A DNA stretch of 64,000 nt from DATMGU01 sp035555315. GTDB taxonomy: Bacteria > Pseudomonadota > Alphaproteobacteria > ATCC43930 > CGMCC-115725. The DNA is taken from the NCBI GenBank assembly GCA_035555315.1, contig DATMGU010000071.1, positions 1-64,000 of the forward strand, read 5' to 3'. The translations under genes and the position numbers were made by a program. Shown here piece by piece: positions 15,580-25,212 of the stretch (its first letter is position 1; every line of letters starts with the position of its first letter). The notes under the pieces were generated by a model. The model had not been told where the DNA came from. It did no database searches and saw only the letters and a list, made by a program, of their open reading frames with translations.

Positions 15580-16227
15580 CTAGTCGATCCAATCGAGCGC
15601 GGTAAGCTTCACACGGTCGCTGAGCCTGGGCGCATTGACCAGGTCCCACGCCGTGTATTGCTCGGCATAGGCGGTCTCGGCAGCCATGCCATCGACGGGG
15701 ACCACCACGTCGAAACCGCGAAAGGCCGCGCCGGCGGCGGTGTGCAGGACCGCGCCGTGAGCGGCGGCCCCGATCGCGATCACCGTCTTGATGCCGTGGT
15801 CCTTCAGGATCTTCTCAAGATCGGTGGCGACGAACTTGTCGGGTCCCGACTTTAAAACCGGTTCGGAACCCAGCATCGCCACCTCGGGCAGGATGTCGGC
15901 CGGGGTGCTGGCGCCACCCAGCGTGTAGACGACGAACCAGCCTTTGGCGCGTGCCTTCGCCAAGAGCGGCTTGAGCCGCGGCAGCATCGCGATGCATCGC
16001 GGACGCTGCTGGGCGTTGCATGTCTGGGGAGCCAGGTCGAGCACCAGCAGGGCGGTGGTCTTCGGATCCACAGTCACCCGGCCAAGAACCGGCGGGGGCG
16101 GCGCCTTGACGGTGGCCCATTCGTCGATGACGCCCTGGGCGGATAAAGGTTGCGCGCCCGCAATGCCGGCTAGAGCGGCGGCGATGCCCGCGATCGCCAT
16201 GCGCGCGAAACCGGATCGGTGATGCAT
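15580..16227 (-). CDS. Exported isochorismatase-fold (cysteine hydrolase-like) protein without the nucleophilic cysteine
   Basis: 215 residues from ATG at 16227, chosen because AGGAG lies 8 bases upstream and a typical signal peptide follows (ARMAIAGIAAALAGIAGAQP). A longer open frame runs back through the tRNA gene and is artefactual. The mature part has the isochorismatase fold: ALLVLDLAPQT carries the catalytic Asp64, VLKSGPDKF carries Lys126, and AIGAAAHGAVLHTAAGAAFRG is the segment normally containing the catalytic Cys in a GxxTxxCVxxTA pattern. Here that position is Ala159. A periplasmic location is also uncommon for the family. It is likely either a non-cysteine variant or a binding protein, probably co-transcribed with the ammonia-lyase homologue. 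Confidence 0.75.
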   Translation of the reverse strand: MHHRSGFARMAIAGIAAALAGIAGAQPLSAQGVIDEWATVKAPPPPVLGRVTVDPKTTALLVLDLAPQTCNAQQRPRCIAMLPRLKPLLAKARAKGWFVVYTLGGASTPADILPEVAMLGSEPVLKSGPDKFVATDLEKILKDHGIKTVIAIGAAAHGAVLHTAAGAAFRGFDVVVPVDGMAAETAYAEQYTAWDLVNAPRLSDRVKLTALDWID

Positions 16228-16319
16228 CGGTATTCTCCTGGTCGCCTCTATCCTGTCTGCCGAGTAGGCGCCATCAAGCGAGCCAGGGGGCGATTTCCAC
16301 ATGAATGATAAAGTTAGGT

Positions 16320-16411
16320 TGGCGGAGGGGATGGGATTCGAACCCACGAAACGGAGTTACCCGTTTAACGGTTTAGCAAACCGCCGCCTTCGGCCACTCG
16401 GCCACCCCTCC
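16320..16411 (-). tRNA. tRNA-Ser (GCT anticodon)
   Basis: On the minus strand the 7-bp acceptor GGAGGGG pairs with CCCCTCC, followed by discriminator G and an encoded CCA at 16322-16320. The D-arm (TGGCCGAGTGG), an anticodon loop TTGCTAA with anticodon GCT, a long class-II variable arm, and a T-arm GTGGGTTCGAATCCCAT are all visible. The long variable arm and GCT anticodon identify the serine isoacceptor reading AGC and AGU. About 92 nt with CCA. Confidence 0.97.
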
Positions 16412-16681
16412 ACCGAGAGTGGGTTTTTCACACGGCGTATGCGAGACCGGTTCTAGAGAGCGGCGGACGCCCTGTCAATCGAAGCGCCATGAGTTCACGG
16501 GGGATGGGGTGTATGCTTCCCGCCAATAGCGCGAAACATCCACCGCTGCCGACACCACTGGTTTGTTTTTGCGAGGCTTTTAGCCAAGTTTTCCCAAAAA
16601 ATGTTGCACCGCACCAAGAGAAGATGACTTTATCGGCCGGTTCGTATTACACTGTGCCGCCTTCACGATGGGATGATCGCT

Positions 16682-18151
16682 ATGCCTGACGACGCAAAAG
16701 CCACCGCCGAAACGCGCGGATCGCTCAACGCTACTTCGGCGATCCATCCCGTCATCTTGTCCGGTGGCTCCGGCACTCGGCTTTGGCCGATGTCGCGGGC
16801 GGCGTATCCCAAGCAATTGCTGCCGCTCGCCTCGGAACTCAGCATGCTGCAGGAAACGGCGAAGCGGGTCGGCGATGGGAAGCGCTTCGCGGCGCCGATG
16901 ATCATCGCCGGCGAGGATCATCGGTTCATCATCGCCGAACAGCTGCGCCTGGTCGGCATCAAGCCGCGGACCATCGTGCTGGAACCGGTCGCGCGCAACA
17001 CGGCCCCGGCGGCGGCCATCGCCGCCATCGCCATCGCGGCGGATGATCCGGACGCGCTGATGCTGGTCATGCCGTCCGACCACGTCATCGGCGACGTTCC
17101 GGCGTTCCTCCAGGCGCTGGAGGCCGGTGCCGCCGCCGCCCGCGGCGGCGCGCTCGTCACCTTCGGCGTCACCGCGGAACGGCCCGAGATCGGCTATGGC
17201 TATATCCGCCGGGGCGCCGCGCTGCCGGTGCCCGGCTGCTTCGCCGTCGACGGCTTCGTCGAGAAGCCGGACCTCGCCCGCGCCAAGCATTATGTCGCGT
17301 CGGGCGAGTATTCCTGGAACAGCGGCATCTTCCTGTTCCCGGTCTCGCTCTACCTCACGGAGCTGGAGCGGTGCCAGCCGACGACTTTCGCCGCGTGCAA
17401 GGCCGCGTTCGAAGGTGCGACGCGCGACCTGGACTTCCTGCGGCTCGACCCCACGAGCTTCGCCCTGGCGCAGAACGATTCGATCGACTACGCGGTCATG
17501 GAACAAACGCCGCGTGCCGTGGTCGTGCCGGTTTCCATGGGCTGGAACGATGTCGGCGCCTGGGATGCACTGTGGACCATCACCGACAAGGACGCCGACG
17601 GGAATGTCCTGATCGGCGATGTGCTGGCGGAAGACGTCAGCGGCTCGTATCTGCGATCGGAGGAACGTCTGGTCGCGGCCGTCGGGGTCAGCGACCTGAT
17701 CGTGATCGCGACCGCCGACGCGGTGCTGGTGGCGCCCAAGGAGCGGGCGCAGGATGTGAAAAAGCTGATCGAGCGGCTGAAGGCCGATGGCCGGAGCGAG
17801 CTTACCTTCCTGCCGACGGTGCACCGGCCCTGGGGCACCTACCGATCGATCCATAATGGCGACCGGGTGCAGGTCAAGCACATCATGGTCAAGCCCGGCG
17901 GCAAGCTGTCGCTGCAAAAGCATCATCATCGCGCCGAGCATTGGGTGGTCGTGCAGGGCACCGCCCGGATCACCCGAGACGACGAGATCGTGATGTTGAG
18001 CGAGAACCAGTCGACCTACATTCCGCTGGGCGCCACCCACCGGCTGGAGAATCCGGGCAAGATCGCGCTCCACCTCATCGAGGTGCAAAGCGGCTCATAC
18101 CTGGGAGAGGATGACATCGTCCGGATCGAGGACACCTATGGTCGCGCCTAA
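16682..18151 (+). CDS. manC: Mannose-1-phosphate guanylyltransferase / mannose-6-phosphate isomerase
   Basis: 489 residues from ATG at 16682 (preceded by GGGAT); another ATG three codons upstream is possible. The N-terminal nucleotidyltransferase has the signature GGSGTRLWPMSR, YPKQLLPL and FVEKPDLARA; the substrate-binding core spans about 25-330. The C-terminal cupin-type phosphomannose isomerase, about 345-485, has VKPGGKLSLQKHHHRAEHWV with its metal-binding histidines. It makes GDP-mannose for capsule, exopolysaccharide or lipopolysaccharide. Isolated here from other polysaccharide genes; a UDP-sugar dehydrogenase occurs 27 kb away. The upstream 80 bases are AT-rich and may contain the promoter. 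Confidence 0.93.
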   Translation: MPDDAKATAETRGSLNATSAIHPVILSGGSGTRLWPMSRAAYPKQLLPLASELSMLQETAKRVGDGKRFAAPMIIAGEDHRFIIAEQLRLVGIKPRTIVLEPVARNTAPAAAIAAIAIAADDPDALMLVMPSDHVIGDVPAFLQALEAGAAAARGGALVTFGVTAERPEIGYGYIRRGAALPVPGCFAVDGFVEKPDLARAKHYVASGEYSWNSGIFLFPVSLYLTELERCQPTTFAACKAAFEGATRDLDFLRLDPTSFALAQNDSIDYAVMEQTPRAVVVPVSMGWNDVGAWDALWTITDKDADGNVLIGDVLAEDVSGSYLRSEERLVAAVGVSDLIVIATADAVLVAPKERAQDVKKLIERLKADGRSELTFLPTVHRPWGTYRSIHNGDRVQVKHIMVKPGGKLSLQKHHHRAEHWVVVQGTARITRDDEIVMLSENQSTYIPLGATHRLENPGKIALHLIEVQSGSYLGEDDIVRIEDTYGRA

Positions 18152-18191
18152 CAGCGCACCGGCGGCGTCGTATCTCTGATCCTCAGCTCCC

Positions 18192-18207
18192 TGTGATCCA
18201 GATCACA
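18192..18207. promoter_or_regulatory. CRP-like palindrome in a convergent intergenic region
   Basis: TGTGATCCAGATCACA has both half-sites of the classical CRP consensus TGTGA-N6-TCACA. It lies 41 bases after the manC stop and 81 bases before the end of the convergent small gene, so it precedes no visible start codon. It may be a chance match, a site acting at a distance, or part of an unannotated transcript. Confidence 0.4.
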
Positions 18208-18287
18208 AAGATAACGGCTCGAATGGGGTATCGGATGGTGACGGGCGACATAGCCTACGGCCGAAACCGTCAACCATCAGAAAACCG

Positions 18288-18455
18288 TCACATGAAGCGG
18301 GCGATCCCGTAGCCGAGGCCCAGCACCACGATCCACGCGCAGCTCGCCGCCGCGACAATGAACATGATACGGCCACGTATCGTCCACTTGCTTAAACCGT
18401 AAGCGTATCCTCCGGCGGTATAGTCCTCGTTGTCGAGGTTTGTTATGTCGGTCAC
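18288..18455 (-). CDS. Small single-pass membrane protein
   Basis: 55 residues from a GTG at 18455 preceded by GGAGG at ideal spacing; an ATG five codons further upstream lacks a good site. The N-terminal half is acidic and soluble (TDITNLDNEDYTAGGY). After a basic stretch WTIRGR there is one hydrophobic helix, IMFIVAAASCAWIVVLGLGY, and a short tail ending ARFM. The basic residues before the helix predict an N-in topology. It is downstream of gatB on the same strand but separated by 316 bases and a hairpin, so probably an independent unit. I do not recognise the family. Confidence 0.55.
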   Translation of the reverse strand: MTDITNLDNEDYTAGGYAYGLSKWTIRGRIMFIVAAASCAWIVVLGLGYGIARFM

Positions 18456-18771
18456 TTTTTCATCCTCCATCGGGATGGCTTAGCCATCTCACGACCTCAA
18501 GTTACTGCTAGTCAGGTACTTGCGCCGCTGGGTTCCCTACACCACCCGTCCCCCAAGACGGGTGGTGGAATTAACCATGTCAAAGTCATTACAATGCGCC
18601 GCACGCGTCGTCAACCGGCTGCTCGATCTTAAATGCAAAATAGATCAAGCGGTCCGTCCGCGGCGGATCGTCGCGGTACCGAAACGGACATCGCGGCATG
18701 GAAAGACCGGCGCCGAAGGGTCTGATCGCGTTCAAAAATCGGCGGCGCGGGATGAGATCGATAGACCAGCA
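18456..18771. other. 316-bp intergenic region with two inverted repeats
   Basis: No gene seen. A perfect 11-bp stem CACCACCCGTC / GACGGGTGGTG with a 6-base loop spans 18540-18567; lacking a T-run, it could still stop or process the gatCAB transcript. A second, GATGGCT-T-AGCCATC at 18474-18488, lies about 19 bases before the small membrane protein start and is a possible operator. Confidence 0.5.
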
Positions 18772-20250
18772 TCAGCCGGCGAGCTTGCGGCGCAACAAAT
18801 CGTTGAGCAGCGCGGGATTCGCCTTGCCCTCGGTCGCTTTCATCACCTGTCCGACGAAGAATCCGAACAGCTTGTCCTTGCCGCTACGGAACTCGGCGAC
18901 CTTGTCGCCATGCGCCGCTAGGACGCCATCGATCGCCTGTTCGATGGCGCCGCCATCGGTGACCTGGCGCAGGCCTCGTTCCTCGACGAGGCTGGCGGCA
19001 TCCCGGCCGGTTTCCACCATGGCCGCGAACACATCCTTGGCGATCTTCCCCGAGATCGTCTGGTCGGCGATCAAATCGATCAGCCCGCCTAGGGCCGCCG
19101 CCGAGATCGGCGAGCGGTCGATCGAGAGACCGAGCCGGTTGAGCACGCCGAACAGGTCGCCCATCACCCAATTCGCCGCCAGCTTGGCATCGCGGCCGCG
19201 CGCCACGGACTCGAAATATTCCGCACTCGCCTGTTCGGCCACCAACACGCCCGCATCGTAGGGGCTGAGCTTGTAGTCCGCGATGAAGCGGGTCTTCTTC
19301 GCGTCCGGCAGCTCCGGAAGCGACTGCCGGATCCGTTCGACGAAACCGTCTTCCAGCACCAGCGGCAGCAGGTCGGGATCGGGGAAATAGCGGTAGTCGT
19401 GCGCCTCCTCCTTGGAGCGCATCGAGCGGGTGACGCCACGACCCGGATCATAGAGCCGCGTCTCCTGCTTGATGGTCCCGCCGCCCTCCAGGATCTCGAT
19501 CTGGCGATAGGCTTCGACCTCGATCGACTGCATGACATAGCGGATCGAGTTCACATTCTTGATCTCGCATCGCGTGCCGAGCGGGGCGCCGACCCGGCGG
19601 ACCGAGACGTTGCAGTCGCAGCGCATGGAGCCTTCCTCCATGTTGCCATCGCAGGAACCGAGATAGCGCAGGATCGAGCGCAGCTTTTTCAGATAGGCCC
19701 CGGCCTCCTCCGCCGAGCGCAGATCCGGCTCCGACACGATCTCCATCAACGGCACGCCGGCCCGGTTGAGATCGACGAAGGTCATCGTCGGGTGCTGGTC
19801 GTGCAGGCTCTTGCCGGCATCCTGCTCCAGATGCAGGCGGGTGATGCCGACCGTGCGCGACGAGCCATCCGGCATATCCAGGACCAGGCGTCCCTTGCCG
19901 ACGATCGGGTCCTTGAACTGCGAGATCTGATAGCCGTTCGGCAGATCCGCATAGAAATAATTCTTCCGATCGAACATCGAGACGCGGTGGATCTCCGCCT
20001 CGAGACCGAGCCCGGTGCGCACCGCCTGTTCGACGCAGACCTCGTTGATCACCGGCAGCATGCCGGGGAAGCCCGCATCGACCGGCGAGACCTGGCTGTT
20101 GGGCTCCGCGCCGAAATCGGCCGCCGCTCCGGAGAACAACTTCGACTTCGAGATGATCTGGGCATGCACTTCGAGACCGACGATCAGCTCCCAGGCGCCG
20201 GTCTTGCCCTCCAGCAGGAGGCTGCTGTCGGTTACCGTGTCGATCGTCAT
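18772..20250 (-). CDS. gatB: Aspartyl/glutamyl-tRNA amidotransferase subunit B
   Basis: About 492 residues from ATG at 20250, which overlaps the gatA stop as TGATG. Typical GatB features: [12 protein letters not shown] near the start, [19 protein letters not shown] near 95, [15 protein letters not shown] near 140, [15 protein letters not shown] near 160 and [12 protein letters not shown] near 290, with the C-terminal GatB/YqeY helical domain from about 345. With GatA and GatC it converts misacylated Glu-tRNA(Gln) and/or Asp-tRNA(Asn) to the correct Gln- or Asn-tRNA in the cytoplasm. Last gene of a tightly coupled gatC-gatA-gatB operon. Confidence 0.97.
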   Translation of the reverse strand: MTIDTVTDSSLLLEGKTGAWELIVGLEVHAQIISKSKLFSGAAADFGAEPNSQVSPVDAGFPGMLPVINEVCVEQAVRTGLGLEAEIHRVSMFDRKNYFYADLPNGYQISQFKDPIVGKGRLVLDMPDGSSRTVGITRLHLEQDAGKSLHDQHPTMTFVDLNRAGVPLMEIVSEPDLRSAEEAGAYLKKLRSILRYLGSCDGNMEEGSMRCDCNVSVRRVGAPLGTRCEIKNVNSIRYVMQSIEVEAYRQIEILEGGGTIKQETRLYDPGRGVTRSMRSKEEAHDYRYFPDPDLLPLVLEDGFVERIRQSLPELPDAKKTRFIADYKLSPYDAGVLVAEQASAEYFESVARGRDAKLAANWVMGDLFGVLNRLGLSIDRSPISAAALGGLIDLIADQTISGKIAKDVFAAMVETGRDAASLVEERGLRQVTDGGAIEQAIDGVLAAHGDKVAEFRSGKDKLFGFFVGQVMKATEGKANPALLNDLLRRKLAG

Positions 20251-21761
20251 CACAAAGCTCCCTGCGCGGCCGACTTGGTTAGCGGGGCCATGCCGTTCGG
20301 CCGCGGCCGGGCGGTGAAACCGGCCGCCTGCTCCAGCACGCCGGCGACGCGGAACACCGTCGCCTCGTCGAAAGCACGGCCGATCACCTGCAGGCCGAGC
20401 GGCAGACCGTCGGCGCTGAGCCCGGCCGGCACCGAGATGCCGGGCAGCCCCGCGAGATTGACCGGCACGGTGAACACGTCGTTGAGATACATCGCCAGCG
20501 GATCATCCATCTTCTCGCCGAGCGCGAAGGCGGCCGAAGGCGCTGTCGGCGTCAGGATGCAGTCGACCGTCTCGAAGGCCCGGTCGAAATCCTGGGCGAT
20601 CAACGCGCGGACCCGCTGCGCCTTGATGTAATAGGCGTCGTAATACCCCGCCGACAGCACATAGGTGCCGATCATCACCCGGCGCTTCACCTCCGCGCCG
20701 AAGCCGGCGGCGCGGGTGTTCTCGTACATCTCGTCGAGCGACTTACCGTCGACGCGCAGACCGAACCGCACGCCGTCATAGCGGGCGAGATTGGCCGACG
20801 CCTCGGCCGGCGCGATGATGTAATAGGTCGCGAGCGCATGCGGCGTCATCGGCAGGCTGATCTCGACGGGCTCCGCCCCCGCGGCCTTCAGCCAATCGAT
20901 GCCCTGCTGCCACAGCGCGTCGATCTCGGCCGGCATGCCGTCGATGCGGTATTCGCGCGGGATGCCGACGCGCAAACCGCGCACGTCGCCGGTCAGCGCC
21001 GCCTGGAAATCCGGCACCGCCAGAGTGGCGGAAGTCGAATCCTTCGGGTCATGCCCGGCCATCACCGTCAGCATCAGGGCGGCGTCACGCACCGTGCGCG
21101 TCATCGGGCCGGCCTGGTCGAGCGACGAGGCAAAGGCGATGATGCCCCAGCGCGAACACCGCCCATAGGTCGGCTTGATGCCGACGATGCCGCAGAACCC
21201 GGCGGGCTGGCGGATCGAGCCCCCGGTATCGGTGCCGGTGGCGGCCAGCACGGCATGCGCCGCGACCGCGGCCGCCGAACCGCCGGATGAGCCGCCCGGC
21301 ACCAGCGGCCGATTGTCGCCGTCGCGCCGCCACGGGTTTTCGACCGGCCCGTAATAGCTCGTCATGTTGGACGAGCCCATGGCGAACTCGTCCATGTTGA
21401 GCTTGCCGAGGCAGACGCCACCGGCGGCCCAGAGCTTGGTCGTGACCGTCGATTCATAGGGCGGGCGGAAGCCATCGAGGATATGCGAGCCCGCGGTGGT
21501 CAGCACGTCCCGCGTGCAGAACAAATCCTTGATGCCGAGCGGCAGGCCTTCGAGCGCCCCGCCCTCACCCCGGGCCAGCCGGGCATCGCTTTCGACGGCC
21601 ATGGCGAGCGCCTTGTCCGGCGTCTCGGTGATGAAGGCGTTCAACGGCCGGATCGCCTCGACGGCGCGGATATGCGCCTCGGTCAGTTCCTTGGCGCTGA
21701 AGCTCTTCCGGTCGAGGCCGTCGCGCGCCTCGACCAGCGTGAGATCGGTGAGCGCGGTCAT
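20250..21761 (-). CDS. gatA: Aspartyl/glutamyl-tRNA amidotransferase subunit A
   Basis: 503 residues of the amidase-signature family. The Ser-cisSer-Lys triad is visible: Lys in [10 protein letters not shown], serines in [11 protein letters not shown] and in [15 protein letters not shown]. It liberates ammonia from glutamine and passes it to the GatB active site. The start ATG overlaps the gatC stop (ATGA) and the stop overlaps the gatB start, so the three are translationally coupled and presumably made in equal amounts. Length and motifs are normal; it is full length without visible damage. Confidence 0.97.
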   Translation of the reverse strand: MTALTDLTLVEARDGLDRKSFSAKELTEAHIRAVEAIRPLNAFITETPDKALAMAVESDARLARGEGGALEGLPLGIKDLFCTRDVLTTAGSHILDGFRPPYESTVTTKLWAAGGVCLGKLNMDEFAMGSSNMTSYYGPVENPWRRDGDNRPLVPGGSSGGSAAAVAAHAVLAATGTDTGGSIRQPAGFCGIVGIKPTYGRCSRWGIIAFASSLDQAGPMTRTVRDAALMLTVMAGHDPKDSTSATLAVPDFQAALTGDVRGLRVGIPREYRIDGMPAEIDALWQQGIDWLKAAGAEPVEISLPMTPHALATYYIIAPAEASANLARYDGVRFGLRVDGKSLDEMYENTRAAGFGAEVKRRVMIGTYVLSAGYYDAYYIKAQRVRALIAQDFDRAFETVDCILTPTAPSAAFALGEKMDDPLAMYLNDVFTVPVNLAGLPGISVPAGLSADGLPLGLQVIGRAFDEATVFRVAGVLEQAAGFTARPRPNGMAPLTKSAAQGAL

Positions 21762-22045
21762 TCGATCACCTTGGGCACGGTGAAAAAGCCATGGGCGGCG
21801 GCCGGTGCGTTCTTCAAGATGTCGTCCACCCGATTGCCGTCGGTCACCGCGTCGGCGCGGCGCGGCAGAGTCATCTGGGCGACGCTCGACATCGGTGCCA
21901 CGCCGGTCGTGTCGACGGCCGCCAATTGTTCGACCCAGGCGACGATCGACGACAGCTCGTGACCCAGCGCCTCGCGGTCGGCTTCGGGAATTTTGATCCG
22001 TGCCAGGGTGGCGATCCGCGCCACGGTGGCCTTGTCCAACGACAT
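21758..22045 (-). CDS. gatC: Aspartyl/glutamyl-tRNA amidotransferase subunit C
   Basis: 95 residues from ATG at 22045: [17 protein letters not shown] begins with the conserved N-terminal helix, [13 protein letters not shown] is the central linker, and [12 protein letters not shown] with FFTVPKVIE is the usual C terminus. GatC wraps around GatA and stabilises the amidotransferase. A longer open frame upstream has no GatC similarity and is discounted. First gene of the operon; the 142 bases before it are shared with the divergent ruvX gene and must hold both promoters. Confidence 0.94.
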   Translation of the reverse strand: MSLDKATVARIATLARIKIPEADREALGHELSSIVAWVEQLAAVDTTGVAPMSSVAQMTLPRRADAVTDGNRVDDILKNAPAAAHGFFTVPKVIE

Positions 22046-22187
22046 GGGGTAAACCTCGATCGGGCGGGAATGACCCCGCGAAAACGGCCCTGCCCTCCGC
22101 CGCCCGCTCCCTAAGCCGTATCGGAGCGGTCGGCAGAACGTGTGGGGCATCAGCCTCGGAAAATCGGCCGAAAAGCTAGCATCCGCC

Positions 22188-22706
22188 ATGGCGATCCGCA
22201 ACCCTACGGACCTCAAGACCCTACTCGCCCCCGGCGAGCGGTTGATGGGGCTCGATGTCGGCACCAAAACCATCGGCATCGCGTTCTCCGACACGCTGGT
22301 GACCATCGCCACCCCTTACGAGACATTGCGCCGTGGCAAGTTCCGCGACGATGGCCAGAGTCTCGCCCGGCTGCGGCGCGAGCGCGGCGCCGGCGCCATC
22401 GTGCTGGGCCTGCCCATCAACATGGATGGCAGCGAGGGACCGCGCTGTCAGGCAACGCGCCAGTTCGCCGCCAATCTGCTGGCGATCGAGGATATGACCC
22501 TGGTGTTCTGGGACGAGCGGATGTCGACCATGGCGGTGACCCGCGGCATGATCGAGGCCGATCTGTCGCGCAAACGACGGGCCGAACTCGTCGACAAGGC
22601 CGCGGCCGCGTATATCCTGCAGGGCGTGCTCGACCGGCTGGCCTACATGCCGACGCCGTCGCATAGTGCCACGATAGACAACGCACCGAGTGACGAGACC
22701 GATTGA
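22188..22706 (+). CDS. ruvX: Putative pre-16S rRNA nuclease / Holliday junction resolvase-like, YqgF family
   Basis: 172 residues. RNase H-like fold with the first catalytic Asp in [16 protein letters not shown], the [11 protein letters not shown] loop, the second acidic residue in WDERMST and the last in [13 protein letters not shown]. The family trims 16S rRNA precursors and has been called a Holliday-junction resolvase. The ATG at 22188 is preferred over a start 16 codons upstream because the homologous region starts there. Divergent from gatC and overlapping plsY at TGATG, so co-expressed with it. Confidence 0.93.
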   Translation: MAIRNPTDLKTLLAPGERLMGLDVGTKTIGIAFSDTLVTIATPYETLRRGKFRDDGQSLARLRRERGAGAIVLGLPINMDGSEGPRCQATRQFAANLLAIEDMTLVFWDERMSTMAVTRGMIEADLSRKRRAELVDKAAAAYILQGVLDRLAYMPTPSHSATIDNAPSDETD

Positions 22707-23308
22707 TGCCCCTGCTGTTCGCGACCGCCCTCTTCGCCTATCTGCTGGGATCGATCCCGTTCGGCCTGGTGCTGACCCGGCTGGCGGGATTGGGCGATAT
22801 CCGCCGCATCGGTTCGGGCAATATCGGGGCGACCAACGTGCTGCGCACCGGCAACCGATGGCTGGCGGCGGGGACCCTGCTGCTCGATGGCGGCAAGGGC
22901 GCCGTCGCGGTGTTGATCGCGGGCCACTTCGACGGTAACGCGGCGCTGGTCGCGGCGGCCGCTTCGGTGCTGGGGCACCTGTTCCCGGTCTGGCTGGGCT
23001 TCAAGGGCGGCAAGGGCGTCGCCACGACGCTGGGCGTGCTGCTGGCGCTGGCCCCGCCGGTCGGCGTGATCGCCTGTCTGACCTGGCTGCTGGTCGCGAC
23101 GGTATTCCGCTATTCCTCGCTGGCGGCCTTGACCGCCCTCGCCCTCTCGCCGCTCTTCGCCTGGGCGATCGAGGGGTGGCAGGTCGCCGCGGTGGCGGCG
23201 TTCCTGGCGGCGCTGGTGATCGTCCGGCATCACGAGAACATTCGGCGCCTGATCGACGGCAGCGAAAGCCGCATCAATCTCGGCGGCAAGCGGCCCGCCG
23301 CGCAATAG
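22706..23308 (+). CDS. plsY: Glycerol-3-phosphate acyltransferase, acyl-phosphate dependent
   Basis: About 200 residues, with five or so membrane helices starting at LLFATALFAYLLGSIPFGLV. The three PlsY motifs are present: GSGNIGATNVLRTG near 36, GGKGAVAV near 64 with FKGGKGVATTLGV near 100, and RHHENIRRLIDG near 180. It transfers an acyl group from acyl-phosphate to glycerol-3-phosphate at the inner membrane, the first step of phospholipid synthesis. The ATG overlaps the ruvX stop. Full length. Confidence 0.95.
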   Translation: MPLLFATALFAYLLGSIPFGLVLTRLAGLGDIRRIGSGNIGATNVLRTGNRWLAAGTLLLDGGKGAVAVLIAGHFDGNAALVAAAASVLGHLFPVWLGFKGGKGVATTLGVLLALAPPVGVIACLTWLLVATVFRYSSLAALTALALSPLFAWAIEGWQVAAVAAFLAALVIVRHHENIRRLIDGSESRINLGGKRPAAQ

Positions 23309-23328
23309 CCGCGCTTCAGTCCCCTCGT

Positions 23329-24258
23329 TCAGTAACCGCGCGAGCGATCGACCATGTTGAGCAGCGGCTGACCCGCGCGGGCACGCCGAATATTCTCCGC
23401 GACCCGCGCCGCCGCGGTGCGGGGCGACGAGATCGTCGCGATATGCGGCGTGATATCGAGCTTGGGATGACGCCAGAGCGGGTCGTCGGGCTTCAGCGGC
23501 TCCCGCTCGAACACATCCAGCGTGGCGCCGCGCAGATGGCCGCTATCGAGGGCCGCCACCAGATCCGCCGCCACCAGATGGCCGCCTCGTCCGGCATTGA
23601 TGACCGTGGCCCCCGCCGGCAGCCCGGCGAAGGTGGCGGCATTCAGGATGCCCTCGGTTTCAGGTGTCAGGGGGAGCAGGCAAACCAGGATATCGGAGTG
23701 CGCCAGGAAGGGCGCCCAACCCTCCGACCCGGCATAGGTCTTGATGCCGTCCAGCGTCTTGGGCGTGCGGCTCCACCCCGCGATATCGAAATCGAGGGCG
23801 GCCAGCGCGCTGGCGGCGGCGATGCCCAAGGCACCCAATCCCATGATGCCGACGCGCCGATCGGGCGGATCGATATGCGGATAGCGTTGCCACAATCCCG
23901 TGGCCTGCTGGCGCGCATAGAGATCCAGCCACCGATGATATTTCAGGACCATCGCCAACACATAGTCGCGCATGCCGGCGGTCAGATTGTCGTCGACCAG
24001 GCGAGCGATCGGCAGGTCGGCCGGGATCGTCGGATCGGCGAACAATTGATCGACGCCGGCGCCCAACGCCTGCAGGAACCGCAGATTGGTCATGCCGGTA
24101 AGCGCGCCGCTCGGCGGTCGCCAAGCCAGCATGACCTCGATCTCCGCCGGGTCGCCGATCTCGGGCCAGACCCGCATTTCCAGATCCGGCATCAATTCGG
24201 CGAAGGCAGTCCGCCAGGGTTCTGGATCCAGGACCAAACTATAAAAAACGACGGCCAT
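23329..24258 (-). CDS. D-2-hydroxyacid dehydrogenase, glyoxylate/hydroxypyruvate reductase A-like
   Basis: 309 residues. The Rossmann motif GIMGLGALGIAAA is near 138, followed by the NADP-type GWSRTPK segment; LPLTPETEGILN, INAGRGGHLV and the catalytic-His region PHIATISSP near 275 are in the order expected for GhrA-type reductases. These reduce glyoxylate or hydroxypyruvate with NAD(P)H in the cytoplasm. A separate hydroxypyruvate-isomerase-family gene exists at 57.6 kb. Stands alone, convergent with plsY. Confidence 0.85.
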   Translation of the reverse strand: MAVVFYSLVLDPEPWRTAFAELMPDLEMRVWPEIGDPAEIEVMLAWRPPSGALTGMTNLRFLQALGAGVDQLFADPTIPADLPIARLVDDNLTAGMRDYVLAMVLKYHRWLDLYARQQATGLWQRYPHIDPPDRRVGIMGLGALGIAAASALAALDFDIAGWSRTPKTLDGIKTYAGSEGWAPFLAHSDILVCLLPLTPETEGILNAATFAGLPAGATVINAGRGGHLVAADLVAALDSGHLRGATLDVFEREPLKPDDPLWRHPKLDITPHIATISSPRTAAARVAENIRRARAGQPLLNMVDRSRGY

Positions 24259-24314
24259 CTAACCCACGTGCTTATTTCGATCCAGAACGCTCGCCCCCTG
24301 CGACCGGGAGAAGC

Positions 24315-25082
24315 TCAATCCTTGTAGGACGGATCCTTGGCATCGAGCAGGCGCATCAGGGCGGGCCATTCGCGCTGGCCGGTCCCCAGGGGATTGTCGA
24401 CATATTGCCCCAGCGTCTTATCCTGCACCTCGGACTCCGGCAGGATGTATTTCGCGCCGGACGCCATGACGTCGAGCTGAATCCGGCAGGATTGCTCCAG
24501 GTAGTACATCAGCGAGAACGCTTCGGGGATCGAGACGCCGGTGGTCAGCAGCCCGTGATTCTTCAGGATCATCACCGATTTGTCGCCCAGATCGGCGATC
24601 AACCGCTGCCGCTCGTCGAGGTCGAGCGCGATGCCCTCATAACCGTGATAGGCGATCCGCTTGTGGAACTGCAGCGAGAACTGGTTGAGCGGCAGCAACC
24701 CGGTTTCCAGGCAGGACAGGGCGATACCGGCCCGCGTATGGGTATGCAGCACGCAGGCGACGTCATGACGGGCCATATGGATGGCGCTGTGGATGATGAA
24801 GCCGGCCTTGTTCATCGGATGCGGCGACGGTTCGATCAGATTGCCGTCATAGTCGATCTTGAGCAGGCTCGACGCGGTGATCTCGTGGAACATCAGGCCG
24901 TAAGGGTTGATCAGAAAGTGCCCGTCCGATCCCGGCACGCGCATCGAGATATGGGTGAACACCAGATCGTCCATGCCGAAATGCGCGATCAGCCGATAGC
25001 ACGCCGCCAACTGGATCCGAGCCTCCCGCTCGGTCAATTCGGCGGCACGGGTCGGCGGGCGGAAAGCGGTCACGGTCGACAT
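24315..25082 (-). CDS. Class II aldolase/adducin domain protein
   Basis: 255 residues from ATG at 25082, chosen because GAGGATC lies at ribosome-binding distance; an ATG seven codons upstream is also open. The class II aldolase head domain has DLVFTHISMRVPGSDGHFL, the metal ligands in VLHTHTRAGIALS and the distal histidine in ILKNHGLLTTG. It lacks a marker assigning fuculose, ribulose or another substrate. Many such alphaproteobacterial proteins are annotated only by domain. It follows no obvious sugar pathway here. Confidence 0.82.
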   Translation of the reverse strand: MSTVTAFRPPTRAAELTEREARIQLAACYRLIAHFGMDDLVFTHISMRVPGSDGHFLINPYGLMFHEITASSLLKIDYDGNLIEPSPHPMNKAGFIIHSAIHMARHDVACVLHTHTRAGIALSCLETGLLPLNQFSLQFHKRIAYHGYEGIALDLDERQRLIADLGDKSVMILKNHGLLTTGVSIPEAFSLMYYLEQSCRIQLDVMASGAKYILPESEVQDKTLGQYVDNPLGTGQREWPALMRLLDAKDPSYKD

Positions 25083-25212
25083 CGGCAGATCCTCAGCGAT
25101 CATTGAGACGGGCGGACAAGCAATAAGCTTACCGCGCCCGGGCGATGGAGGCTATGGAAATGGTCGACACGGACATGGTCGATAGTTGCCGAACCTCGGG
25201 CGCTTAAGGATC

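Noticed and set aside
16228..16347. 40-codon N-terminal extension of the isochorismatase-fold protein
   Set aside because: It runs through the 3-prime end of the tRNA-Ser gene (MGSNPIPS is the usual artefact); a strong ribosome binding site and signal peptide support ATG 16227.
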